DNA from: Clostridiales bacterium
GTDB taxonomy: Bacteria; Bacillota; Clostridia; Oscillospirales; Oscillospiraceae
Assembly (NCBI GenBank): GCA_019422005.1
Contig: JAHZEF010000005.1
Coordinates: forward strand, 1-18,409
Reading direction: 5' to 3'
Length of the DNA: 18,409 nt
Made by a program: the position numbers and the translations under genes. Position 1 is the first letter of the stretch. Every line of letters begins with the position of its first letter. Of the stretch, positions 1 to 6,631 are shown one piece after another. The notes beneath the pieces were generated by a model. The model did no database searches. It saw only the letters and a list, made by a program, of their open reading frames with translations, and was not told the DNA's origin.

Positions 1-504
1 GGAATCCACGTCCGCGCCGGCAATGTAGCGGTTGAGCAGAACAATGGGGACGCTCGCCTGGCGGCACAGTTCACAGGCGCTTTTGGTATCCTCAATCGCC
101 GTGACCACCACACCGTCCACCCGGTACTCCAGCGCCCGGGTCACGGTATCCACGCCGCTCTCCCCCTCCAGCTGGCGGATCACCATGGCGCAGTATCCAT
201 ACCTGCGGCAGGCAGTCACCAGCAGATTGACCAGCTCATTATAGAACGGGCTCCCGTTGCGCATCACAATCAGGCCAATCATATCGGTCCTGCTGGACAC
301 CAGGCTGCGGGCGATTGCATTGGGGCGGTATCCCAGCTGCCTGGCGGCTTCCAGCACGCGGCTCCTCGTTTCCGGCGAGAGCTTGGTGGCTTCGTTGAAG
401 GCTCTTGACACTGTCGACTGCGACACCATGGCCAGCCGTGCCACATCCGAGGAGGTAACCGGCCGCTTCTCTCCCAAGGGAGCGCCGCCCTGCTGTATCG
501 GCAT
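1..504 (-). CDS. LacI-family transcriptional regulator (C-terminus outside window)
   Basis: The minus-strand frame from ATG at 504 stays open for 168 codons to the window edge, so only the N-terminal half is seen. Residues about 17-37 form the LacI helix-turn-helix (TSSDVARLAMVSQSTVSRAF), followed by the hinge region (LGYRPNAIARSL). The sugar-binding, periplasmic-protein-like domain begins with the typical SRTDMIGLIV strand and continues through VDGVVVTAIED. A GGGGAGGTG ribosome site lies 7 bases before the ATG. Family knowledge: such proteins repress sugar or nucleoside operons and release DNA on ligand binding. The ligand cannot be told from this fragment. The gene lies 138 bp after the glycerate kinase stop on the same strand but has its own strong promoter, so it may belong to an operon continuing to the left rather than to the glycerate genes. 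Confidence 0.93.
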   Translation of the reverse strand, partial: MPIQQGGAPLGEKRPVTSSDVARLAMVSQSTVSRAFNEATKLSPETRSRVLEAARQLGYRPNAIARSLVSSRTDMIGLIVMRNGSPFYNELVNLLVTACRRYGYCAMVIRQLEGESGVDTVTRALEYRVDGVVVTAIEDTKSACELCRQASVPIVLLNRYIAGADVDS

Positions 505-520
505 TGTCTTCACCTCCCCG

Positions 521-534
521 TGAATACGTATGCA
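521..534. promoter_or_regulatory. Candidate LacI-type operator in the leader of the LacI gene
   Basis: The 14-mer TGAATACGTATGCA is an imperfect palindrome with a central CpG, with 6 of 7 base pairs symmetric. This is the usual layout of LacI-family operators. It sits just after the inferred transcription start and before the ribosome site, where bound repressor would block its own transcript. Autoregulation is inferred from position and symmetry only. Confidence 0.45.
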
Positions 535-548
535 TCCCTTATGGATCC

Positions 549-577
549 ATCATACCGTTCCGTACAGTTCTTGTCAA
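549..577 (-). promoter_or_regulatory. Sigma-A type promoter of the LacI-family gene
   Basis: Read on the minus strand, a perfect -35 TTGACA (572-577) is followed after exactly 17 bases by -10 TATGAT (549-554). Transcription would start near 542, leaving a leader of roughly 38 bases before the ATG at 504. This is one of the clearest promoters in the window. Confidence 0.8.
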
Positions 578-642
578 TGCGCCTGTTTTGACAAAAAAAC
601 TCTTAAATATTCTGGAAAAATGCACAAATCCCGTCGCGGATC

Positions 643-1785
643 TCACGCGCCGTCCCGCTGCCGGAGCGCGCACGTATAGCGGAGGATGTCCTCCAGCGTC
701 CGCCGGTAATCCTCTGCGCTGCGCGCCCTGGCCTCTTCAAAGGGGATTGCCAGCCGGTTGATGGAGAAGATGGCCGTAATCCCCTCGTCATAGACGGCAT
801 AGGCGTCGTCCCGGACGTCGCCCACAACGGCAATCACCGGCACCTGACGGCGCCTGGCCCGCCGGGCCACACCCACCGGCACCTTGCCGCTGAGGCTCTG
901 GCCGTCAATCCGCCCCTCGCCTGTGATCACCAGATCGCAGCCGTCCAGCAGGCCGTCAAACCCCACCAGATCCAGCACCACCTCAATCCCGGGACGCAGT
1001 ACGGCATTTAAAAATGCCACGGCGCCGGCGCCGAAGCCGCCGGCCGCACCGGCGCCCGGGATCTGCGCCACATCCCGGCCCAGCTGGTTGCGCACCACTC
1101 CGGCCAGATGGGCCAGGCCCGCGTCCAGCGCCGAAATCATCGCCGCGTCGGCCCCTTTCTGCGGGCCGAAGACGGCCGCCGCGCCCGCCGGGCCGCAAAG
1201 GGGATTGTCGATATCGCACATGACCTCCACCGCAACGCCGTCCAGCAGCTTCTCCGCATCTGTGCAGTCTATCCGCGCAATCTGCGCCAGCGTCGCCCCG
1301 ACAGGCCGGAATTCCATACCGGCCCGGTCGAAAAAGCGGACGCCCAGCGCGGCGGCGCAGCCGCACCCGCCGTCGTTGGTGGCGCTGCCGCCCAGTCCCA
1401 GAATCAGCTTTTTGGCGCCGTGCTCCACAGCATGGCGGATCAGGCCGCCTACCCCGTACGTGGTCGTCCGGGACGGATCCAGGCGGGTTCCTGCCATGGG
1501 AAGCCCCGCGGCAGAAGCCATCTCCACCACCGCCTTCTCCCCGATCCGGGCATAGGCCGCCTCCACGCGTTCCCCCCACGGGCCTGTCGTCGGCACCGTG
1601 ACCCGCTGCCCGCCGGCCGCCCGGAGGAAACACTCCACGGTCCCCTCTCCCCCGTCGGCAACCGGCAGGCCGATCACCCGGCAATCGGGCCAGAAGCGGC
1701 GGATGCAGTCCGCCGCAGTCTCCGCCACCTGGCCGCTGCTGAGGGATCCTTTAAAGGAATCAGAAATTACAATTACTTTGCGCAT
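643..1785 (-). CDS. Glycerate 2-kinase (GarK/GlxK family)
   Basis: This 380-residue protein matches the usual length of type II glycerate kinases, which make 2-phosphoglycerate from D-glycerate and ATP in the cytoplasm. Visible family motifs, in order, are DSFKGSLS at residues 9-16, VADGGEGT near 42-49, the glycine-rich GLGGSATNDGG near residue 130, GAGAAGGFGAG, and ITGEGRIDGQS in the C-terminal part. An in-frame ATG exists upstream at 1884, but that extension lies inside the preceding dehydrogenase gene and has no family similarity, so 1785 (MRKVIVISD) is the start. The start codon overlaps the end of the upstream dehydrogenase gene by 13 bases, and the ribosome site is weak (GTGGTAAA), which suggests translational coupling. 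Together with the dehydrogenase it would carry hydroxypyruvate through glycerate into lower glycolysis. Confidence 0.93.
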   Translation of the reverse strand: MRKVIVISDSFKGSLSSGQVAETAADCIRRFWPDCRVIGLPVADGGEGTVECFLRAAGGQRVTVPTTGPWGERVEAAYARIGEKAVVEMASAAGLPMAGTRLDPSRTTTYGVGGLIRHAVEHGAKKLILGLGGSATNDGGCGCAAALGVRFFDRAGMEFRPVGATLAQIARIDCTDAEKLLDGVAVEVMCDIDNPLCGPAGAAAVFGPQKGADAAMISALDAGLAHLAGVVRNQLGRDVAQIPGAGAAGGFGAGAVAFLNAVLRPGIEVVLDLVGFDGLLDGCDLVITGEGRIDGQSLSGKVPVGVARRARRRQVPVIAVVGDVRDDAYAVYDEGITAIFSINRLAIPFEEARARSAEDYRRTLEDILRYTCALRQRDGA

Positions 1786-2750
1786 ACTGCATTTACCACA
1801 TGGATCGGCGCACCCGCCAGATAGGCCCGCAGATTTTCCGCCGCGCAGTCCATAATCCGCTGGCGGCTCTCCCTGGGCGCCCACGAGATGTGGGGCGTGA
1901 TCAGGCAGTTTTTGGCCGTCAGCAGCGGGTTGTCCCCCCGGATGGGCTCTGTGGACACCACATCCAGGCCGGCGGCGTAAACCTTGCCGCTGTTGAGCGC
2001 GTCCGCCAGATCCTGCTCGTTCACCAGCGGCCCGCGGCTGTTGTTCAGCAGGATCACGCCGTCCTTCATCTTCGCAATGGTATTCCGGTTGATGATGCCC
2101 TGCGTCTCCGGGAACAGCGGGCAGTGCAGGGCAATCACGTCGGACCGGCCCAGGAGCGTGTCCAGATCCACGTACGTTCCGACCGCCCGGCCCTCTTCGC
2201 TCTGACAGCTGTCATATGCCAGGATCTCCATGCCCATGGCCCTGGCGATCCGGCCGGTCTGCTGGCCGATCCGGCCGAAGCCGATAATGCCCATGGTTTT
2301 GCCCGCCAGCTCGATCAGCGGATAATCCCAGAAGCACCAGTCGTCGCAGCGCTCCCACCGCCCCTCATGCACCGCCTGGGAATGGTGCGCCACATGGTGG
2401 CAGATCTCCAGCAGCATGGCGATGGCAAACTGCCCCACAGCCGCCGTTCCGTAGGTGGGGACGTTGGTCACCGGGATCCCCTTCTCCCGGGCATACTCGT
2501 AATCCACCACATTGTAGCCCGTGGCCAGCACGCTGATGAATTTCATGGCCGGGCAGGCGTCGATGACGCGCTTTGTAATGGGGGTCTTATTGGTATAGAC
2601 CGCTTCAGCGTCGCCGATTCTGGCAATAATCTCCGCTTCATCCGTCAGGGAGGTTCTGTCATACACCTGCAGTTCCCCCATCTGCTCCAGCACCGCCCAG
2701 CTCAAGTCGCCGGGGTTTTCCGTATAACCGTCCAAGACCACAATTTTCAT
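1773..2750 (-). CDS. D-2-hydroxyacid dehydrogenase, hydroxypyruvate/glycerate dehydrogenase type
   Basis: The 325-residue protein is a standard-length D-isomer specific 2-hydroxyacid dehydrogenase. The Rossmann motif GFGRIG is at residues 157-162, with acidic D180 at the end of the second strand, pointing to NAD(H). The catalytic triad is visible as R239 (NNSRGP), E268 (STEP) and H287 (PHISW). The N-terminal catalytic half carries the ATGYNVVD segment near residue 76. The ATG at 2750 has an AAGGAGGA ribosome site 8 bases upstream; the longer in-frame start at 2807 has none and overlaps the promoter. Overlap with glycerate kinase makes hydroxypyruvate reduction or glycerate oxidation the best guess, although many members act on other 2-keto acids. 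Transcription is divergent from the CdaR-like regulator, which probably controls it. Confidence 0.9.
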   Translation of the reverse strand: MKIVVLDGYTENPGDLSWAVLEQMGELQVYDRTSLTDEAEIIARIGDAEAVYTNKTPITKRVIDACPAMKFISVLATGYNVVDYEYAREKGIPVTNVPTYGTAAVGQFAIAMLLEICHHVAHHSQAVHEGRWERCDDWCFWDYPLIELAGKTMGIIGFGRIGQQTGRIARAMGMEILAYDSCQSEEGRAVGTYVDLDTLLGRSDVIALHCPLFPETQGIINRNTIAKMKDGVILLNNSRGPLVNEQDLADALNSGKVYAAGLDVVSTEPIRGDNPLLTAKNCLITPHISWAPRESRQRIMDCAAENLRAYLAGAPIHVVNAVCAK

Positions 2751-2805
2751 CGCTGTATCCTCCTTCATATCCGGTGAATGCGGTTTGCTGCACCCTGTTT
2801 GCATC

Positions 2806-2814
2806 ATAATACCA
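2806..2814 (-). promoter_or_regulatory. Extended -10 promoter of the glycerate operon
   Basis: On the minus strand TGGTATTAT is a near-consensus extended -10. The matching -35 region (TCCAAA at 17-base spacing) is weak, which fits a promoter needing an activator. It lies back to back with the cdaR-like promoter, so a bound regulator could act on both. Confidence 0.45.
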
Positions 2815-2823
2815 GAAAAGCTA

Positions 2824-2852
2824 TTGTATTTGGAACAAAAAAAGCGTATAAT
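2824..2852 (+). promoter_or_regulatory. Promoter of the CdaR-like regulator gene
   Basis: A perfect -10 TATAAT (2847-2852) is preceded at exactly 17 bases by TTGTAT (2824-2829), a partial -35. The predicted transcript begins about 25 bases before the start codon. The A/T-rich segment around it is the likely regulator contact zone shared with the divergent dehydrogenase promoter. Confidence 0.6.
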
Positions 2853-2884
2853 TTTTGTACTAAATCAAATTCAGGAGGCGCGCT

Positions 2885-4054
2885 ATGTTTCTGACGCCGG
2901 CGGACGGAAGCCGCATCGCCCGGGAATTGAAGGCCACCATCGGCCGGGACGTCAATATCATGGACCGCACGGGCGTGATCATCGCCAGCACCGATCCCCG
3001 CCGCATCGGGCGGCTTCATGCGGCGGCCCGGCAGGTGATTGAGCAGCGCCTGCCCGTCCTGGAGGTAACGCAGGCTGACGAAAGCGCCGGCATTCAGGAG
3101 GGCGTCAACCTGCCCATCGATGTCGACGGTTCCTGCGAGGGCGTGATCGGAATCACCGGCCCCGCCGCCAGCGTCCGGGATTTTGGAACCATTGCAAAAA
3201 AAATGGCCGAGATCCTGCTGGCCAGCATGGTCCGGCAGGAGCAGCGCACCATGCTGCAGCAGGCGCAGGATCTGTTTATTGAAACGTGGCTTTTTGCCCG
3301 GGAGCCGGACTGGCAGGCCATGGCGCTCCGGGGCAGCCTGCTTGAGATTGATACGGAGCTGCCCCGCCGGGTCGCAGTCCTGGAGTACGCTGCCGACGGC
3401 GCGCAGGATGCGCCGGAGCTGCGCAGCAGCCAGCTCCTGCAGATGATTGCGCCGCATCTGGGGGACGACCGCCAGACGCTGCGGACCGTGGTCAACCGGC
3501 GTATTTTGCTTCTGTTCGGCGGCAGCGGGCTGGCCCGGGCCCCGGCCATTCTGTCGGCGCTGCGCCGGGATGCCGCCGGGCGCTGGGGGCTCCGCCTCAG
3601 CGGCGGGCTGAGTACCGTTTCCCACGGCGCGGAGGATCTCAGGCGCTGCTATTCCGAGGCCAGGCTTGCGGCGCGGGCCGCTTCCCGGGACGGCTCCATC
3701 CGGGAATACGGCAGCAGCCCGCTGGATCTGGTCCTGCAGAGCCTGGAGCCCGCCGTCAAGCGCGATCTGCTGCGCGCCGTCTTTCCGCCCCTGCCGGACG
3801 CCGACGCGGAGGAGCTGCTGCAATGCCTCCGGCTGTATTTCCGGTGCGACGGCCATGTGGAACAGGCGGCGGCGCAGGCCTGCATTCACAAAAACACGTT
3901 CCGCTATCGCATGGATAAGCTGCACCGGGTCACGGGCTATGATCTGCGAAGCCCCCGGGATGCGGCGCTGCTCTACCTGGCCCTGCAGATCCTGGAGGAC
4001 CGGCCCCCTGAAAATCTTCGAAAACGCCTTGACAATCCCACAGGGGAACAGTAA
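2885..4054 (+). CDS. CdaR/SdaR-type sugar diacid or glycerate regulator (PucR-type HTH)
   Basis: At 389 residues this has the architecture of carbohydrate-diacid regulators. An N-terminal ligand-sensing domain (about 1-135) contains NIMDRTGVIIASTDPRRIG and the VNLPIDVDGSCEGVIGITG segment. A divergent middle domain (about 140-290) follows. The C-terminal PucR-type helix-turn-helix (about 320-375) reads AAAQACIHKNTFRYRMDKL. A CAGGAGG ribosome site lies 6 bases before the ATG. E. coli CdaR activates glycerate, galactarate and glucarate genes; here the divergent neighbours are a hydroxyacid dehydrogenase and a glycerate kinase, so D-glycerate or a related acid is the probable signal (inference). 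No sugar-acid dehydratase, aldolase or transporter is linked in the window. Confidence 0.9.
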   Translation: MFLTPADGSRIARELKATIGRDVNIMDRTGVIIASTDPRRIGRLHAAARQVIEQRLPVLEVTQADESAGIQEGVNLPIDVDGSCEGVIGITGPAASVRDFGTIAKKMAEILLASMVRQEQRTMLQQAQDLFIETWLFAREPDWQAMALRGSLLEIDTELPRRVAVLEYAADGAQDAPELRSSQLLQMIAPHLGDDRQTLRTVVNRRILLLFGGSGLARAPAILSALRRDAAGRWGLRLSGGLSTVSHGAEDLRRCYSEARLAARAASRDGSIREYGSSPLDLVLQSLEPAVKRDLLRAVFPPLPDADAEELLQCLRLYFRCDGHVEQAAAQACIHKNTFRYRMDKLHRVTGYDLRSPRDAALLYLALQILEDRPPENLRKRLDNPTGEQ

Positions 4055-4084
4055 GCTAATCCTGTTTTCCTTGCAATCGCATTC

Positions 4085-4103
4085 CGGACGGCAGCGCCGT
4101 CCG
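4085..4103 (+). other. Hairpin between the CdaR-like gene and feoA
   Basis: CGGACGGC (4085-4092), a 3-base loop and GCCGTCCG (4096-4103) form a perfect 8-bp GC-rich stem. No T-run follows, so it is not a convincing intrinsic terminator. It ends 27 bases before the feoA start and could be a leader structure or a weak end for the upstream transcript. Confidence 0.4.
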
Positions 4104-4130
4104 ATCCCAGATGAAATGAGGAATTTTTTC

Positions 4131-4367
4131 ATGACTTTGTCTCAGCTGCCCATTGGGCATACCGCCGTGATCACCTCCGTCGGCGGGGAAGGCCCCCTGC
4201 GCTGCCGCCTGCTGGATATGGGGCTGATTCCCGGCACGGCCGTAACGGTTCGGAAAATTGCCCCCATGGGGGATCCCATGGAGCTGCGCCTCCGCGGTTA
4301 CGAGCTGACCATCCGGCTGGCCGACGCGCAGAACATCGAGGTCGACGCACAGGAGGCGGCAACATGA
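4131..4367 (+). CDS. feoA: Ferrous iron transport protein A (FeoA)
   Basis: A 78-residue SH3-like FeoA domain protein. The family core is clear: GHTAVITSVGGEGPLRCRLLDMGLIPGT, then the region ending LRLRGYELTIRLADAQNIEV. FeoA is a small cytoplasmic partner of the FeoB ferrous iron transporter. The ATG at 4131 has AGGA 8 bases upstream. An ATG 15 bases earlier is in frame but itself overlaps that ribosome site. The stop overlaps the feoB start in an ATGA arrangement, so the two are translationally coupled. I found no recognisable Fur box upstream. Confidence 0.93.
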   Translation: MTLSQLPIGHTAVITSVGGEGPLRCRLLDMGLIPGTAVTVRKIAPMGDPMELRLRGYELTIRLADAQNIEVDAQEAAT

Positions 4368-6367
4368 TTTTTGCACTGGCCGGCAATCAAAACTGCGGCA
4401 AGACCACGCTCTTCAATCAGCTGACCGGTTCCAACCAGCATGTAGGCAACTTTCCCGGTGTAACCGTGGATCAGAAGCTGGGGGAAATCCGCGGCCAGAA
4501 AGGCGTGTCGGTGGTGGATCTGCCCGGCATCTATTCCATCCGGCCCTATACCTCCGAGGAAATCGTCACGCGGGACTTCATCCTCAACGAAAAGCCCGAC
4601 GGTATCATCAATATTGTAGACGCCACCAATCTGGAACGCAACCTCTATCTGACGCTTCAGCTGCTGGAAATGCGGATTCCCATGGTCGTGGCGCTGAATA
4701 TGATGGACGAGGTCCGGAGCAACGGCGGCACCATCAACACCGGCCGGCTCTCCGCACTGCTGGGCGTGCCCGTGGTGCCCATCAGCGCCGCCAAAAACGA
4801 GGGGATTGAGGAGCTGGTAACGCAAATCCTGCACGCGGCCCGGGAGAAGCTCTATCCGGCCGTCACAGATTTCTGCGCACCCGGCCCCGTGCACCGGTGC
4901 ATTCACGCCGTCAGCCATGTGATTGAGGACCATGCGCAGCGGGCCGGCATCTCGCCGCGCTTCGCCGCCGCCAAGCTGATCGAGGGCGACGAGGACATTC
5001 TCCGCCGTCTGGACATCAACCAGAACGAGCGCGACCTGATTGAGCACAGCGTCAGCGAAATGGAGCACGAGCGGCGCCTGGACCGCAACGCGGCGCTGGC
5101 GGATATGCGCTATACATACATTGAAAACGTCTGCCGGCAGGCCGTCGTAAAGTGCCGGGAAAGCCGGGAGCACCGGCGCAGTGTGAAAATCGACAGCATT
5201 CTGACCCACAAATACCTGGCCATCCCCATTTTCCTGGGCATCATGCTGCTGATTTTCTATCTGACCTTCGGCCTGCTGGGAACCGCCCTGTCCGACCTGC
5301 TCTCCCTGGGGATCGATGCGCTGACCTCCCTGGCCGACCACGGCCTGACGGCCTACGGGATCAACCCGGTGATACATTCGCTGATCATCGACGGTATTTT
5401 CGCCGGCGTAGGCAGCGTGCTGAGTTTCCTGCCTCTGATCGTCGTCCTGTTTTTCTTTCTCTCCATCCTGGAGGACACCGGGTACATGGCCCGCGTCGCC
5501 TTTGTGATGGACAAACTGCTGCGCAAAATCGGGCTCTCCGGCCGCAGCATCGTCCCCATGCTCATCGGCTTCGGCTGCTCGGTACCGGCCATTATGGCCA
5601 CCAGGACGCTTTCTTCAGACCGCGACCGCCGCATGACCATCCTGCTGACGCCCTTTATGAGCTGTTCCGCCAAAATTCCCATTTATGCGGTTTTTGTCAC
5701 AGCGTTTTTTCCGGAATACCGCGCCCTGGTGATGATCGGCCTCTATGCCGGCGGCATCGTTCTCGGCATCCTTGCCGCCCTGATTTACAACAAAACCGCT
5801 TTCCGCGGCAACAGCATCCCTTTCGTCATGGAACTCCCCAATTACCGTTTTCCATCCGCCAAGAGCGTCGGCCTCCTGCTCTGGGAGAAGGCGCGCGACT
5901 TTATCCAGCGCGCCTTCACCATCATCTTCGCCGCCACCATCGTGATCTGGTTCCTGCAGACCTTTGACAGCCATCTGAACGTGGTGTCCGACGGCAGCCT
6001 GAGCCTGCTGGCCGCCGTCGGCCGGTTCCTCTCGCCGGTACTGGCTCCGCTGGGCTTCGGCGACTGGCGCGTGGCCTCTGCGCTCATTGCCGGCTTTACC
6101 GCGAAAGAGGCCGTTGTCAGCACGCTGAGCGTGCTGACCGGCACGGCGGTGTCCGCTCTGTCCGGCAGCCTGAGCGCGCTGTTCACCACGCGCAGCGCGC
6201 TGAGTTTTCTGGTGTTCACCTTGCTCTACACGCCCTGCGTCGCCGCGGTCGGCACCGTCCGGCAGGAGATGGGCCGCCGGCGCGACGCGCTGTACTTCGT
6301 TGTCATCCAGTGCCTGATTGCCTGGGCAGCCGCTTTCCTCTTCTACCGGCTGCTTCTGCTGTTTTAG
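4364..6367 (+). CDS. feoB: Ferrous iron transporter FeoB
   Basis: This 667-residue inner-membrane protein has the standard FeoB layout. The N-terminal G domain has G1 GNQNCGKT (residues 7-14), the switch segment GNFPGVTVDQK, G3 DLPGIYS and G4 NMMD. A helical insertion follows, then the membrane domain with two Gate-type halves: GIFAGVGSVLSFLPLIVVLFF with the GYMARVAFVMD segment, GFGCSVPAIMATRTL, and later GFTAKEAVVSTL. It imports Fe(II), with GTP hydrolysis regulating or powering transport. Conserved cysteines in the GCSVPA and SCSAKIP segments are present, as in the family. The ATG overlaps the feoA stop. The stop codon runs into the ribosome site of the next small gene, so the three are one operon. 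Confidence 0.97.
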   Translation: MIFALAGNQNCGKTTLFNQLTGSNQHVGNFPGVTVDQKLGEIRGQKGVSVVDLPGIYSIRPYTSEEIVTRDFILNEKPDGIINIVDATNLERNLYLTLQLLEMRIPMVVALNMMDEVRSNGGTINTGRLSALLGVPVVPISAAKNEGIEELVTQILHAAREKLYPAVTDFCAPGPVHRCIHAVSHVIEDHAQRAGISPRFAAAKLIEGDEDILRRLDINQNERDLIEHSVSEMEHERRLDRNAALADMRYTYIENVCRQAVVKCRESREHRRSVKIDSILTHKYLAIPIFLGIMLLIFYLTFGLLGTALSDLLSLGIDALTSLADHGLTAYGINPVIHSLIIDGIFAGVGSVLSFLPLIVVLFFFLSILEDTGYMARVAFVMDKLLRKIGLSGRSIVPMLIGFGCSVPAIMATRTLSSDRDRRMTILLTPFMSCSAKIPIYAVFVTAFFPEYRALVMIGLYAGGIVLGILAALIYNKTAFRGNSIPFVMELPNYRFPSAKSVGLLLWEKARDFIQRAFTIIFAATIVIWFLQTFDSHLNVVSDGSLSLLAAVGRFLSPVLAPLGFGDWRVASALIAGFTAKEAVVSTLSVLTGTAVSALSGSLSALFTTRSALSFLVFTLLYTPCVAAVGTVRQEMGRRRDALYFVVIQCLIAWAAAFLFYRLLLLF

Positions 6368-6375
6368 GAGGGCGT

Positions 6376-6513
6376 ATGGGATTTCCCGATTTGCTTCTGC
6401 TGGCCGCCGTGGCGCTCTGGCTTGCGGCGGCCCTGCGCAGCATCACCCGGCGGCGGCGCTGCCGCGGATGCTGCGGATGCTGCGAACGCTGCTCCGGCCG
6501 CAGTCCGGACTGA
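6376..6513 (+). CDS. FeoB-associated Cys-rich membrane protein
   Basis: A 45-residue peptide starting at an ATG 4 bases after an AGGAGGG ribosome site that overlaps the feoB stop. Residues about 4-22 are a single hydrophobic membrane segment. A basic stretch ITRRRR and a cysteine cluster CRGCCGCCERC follow, with five cysteines in eleven residues. Position, size and composition match the small peptides found after feoB in many Firmicutes. They are thought to act as an accessory, perhaps in a role like FeoC, but their function is not settled. The cysteines could bind metal on the cytoplasmic face, since positive residues flanking the helix point that end inwards. Confidence 0.8.
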   Translation: MGFPDLLLLAAVALWLAAALRSITRRRRCRGCCGCCERCSGRSPD

Positions 6514-6546
6514 AAGGCGGCGGACACAAACGTGTCCGCCGCCTTT
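6513..6546 (+). terminator. Terminator of the feo operon
   Basis: A perfect 15-bp stem, AAAGGCGGCGGACAC (6513-6527) with its complement at 6532-6546, encloses the 4-base loop AAAC and overlaps the stop of the Cys-rich peptide gene. The tail after the stem is only moderately T-rich (ATTATTTT a few bases on). Confidence 0.75.
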
Positions 6547-6585
6547 CCGGAAATTATTTTCTGTGCAAATTTCCGCAGAATATAG

Positions 6586-6591
6586 TATAAT
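6586..6591 (+). promoter_or_regulatory. -10 element of the PocR-AraC regulator gene
   Basis: A perfect TATAAT lies at 6586-6591. The sequence 17 bases upstream (GTGCAA) is a poor -35, so the promoter may be weak or activated. It decides the start of the next gene: the in-frame ATG at 6590 lies within this hexamer and cannot be in the transcript. Confidence 0.5.
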
Positions 6592-6631
6592 GAATGCAGA
6601 AACCCGTGCAGGAAAGGTGGGAACATGCAGC

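Noticed and set aside
579..589. 11-base string GCGCCTGTTTT, also found inverted at 11003-11013 and partly in the hairpin at 14149
   Set aside because: An 11-base match is expected many times by chance in 18 kb, and the contexts differ (upstream of a promoter against within terminators), so it is not treated as a repeat family.
1800..2777. Long plus-strand frame opposite the hydroxyacid dehydrogenase gene
   Set aside because: It is a shadow of the real gene caused by GC-rich third positions. It has no recognisable family motifs, while the minus strand has a full catalytic set. The same applies to long antisense frames at 2804-4132, 4298-5377, 6554-7807, 12289-13599, 15130-16143 and 17136-18023.
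4029..4060. Possible feoA promoter with TTGACA at 4029-4034 inside the end of the CdaR-like gene
   Set aside because: At 17-base spacing the -10 would be TAAGCT, a poor match, and no Fur-type palindrome is visible. It cannot be excluded but is not supported well enough to list.
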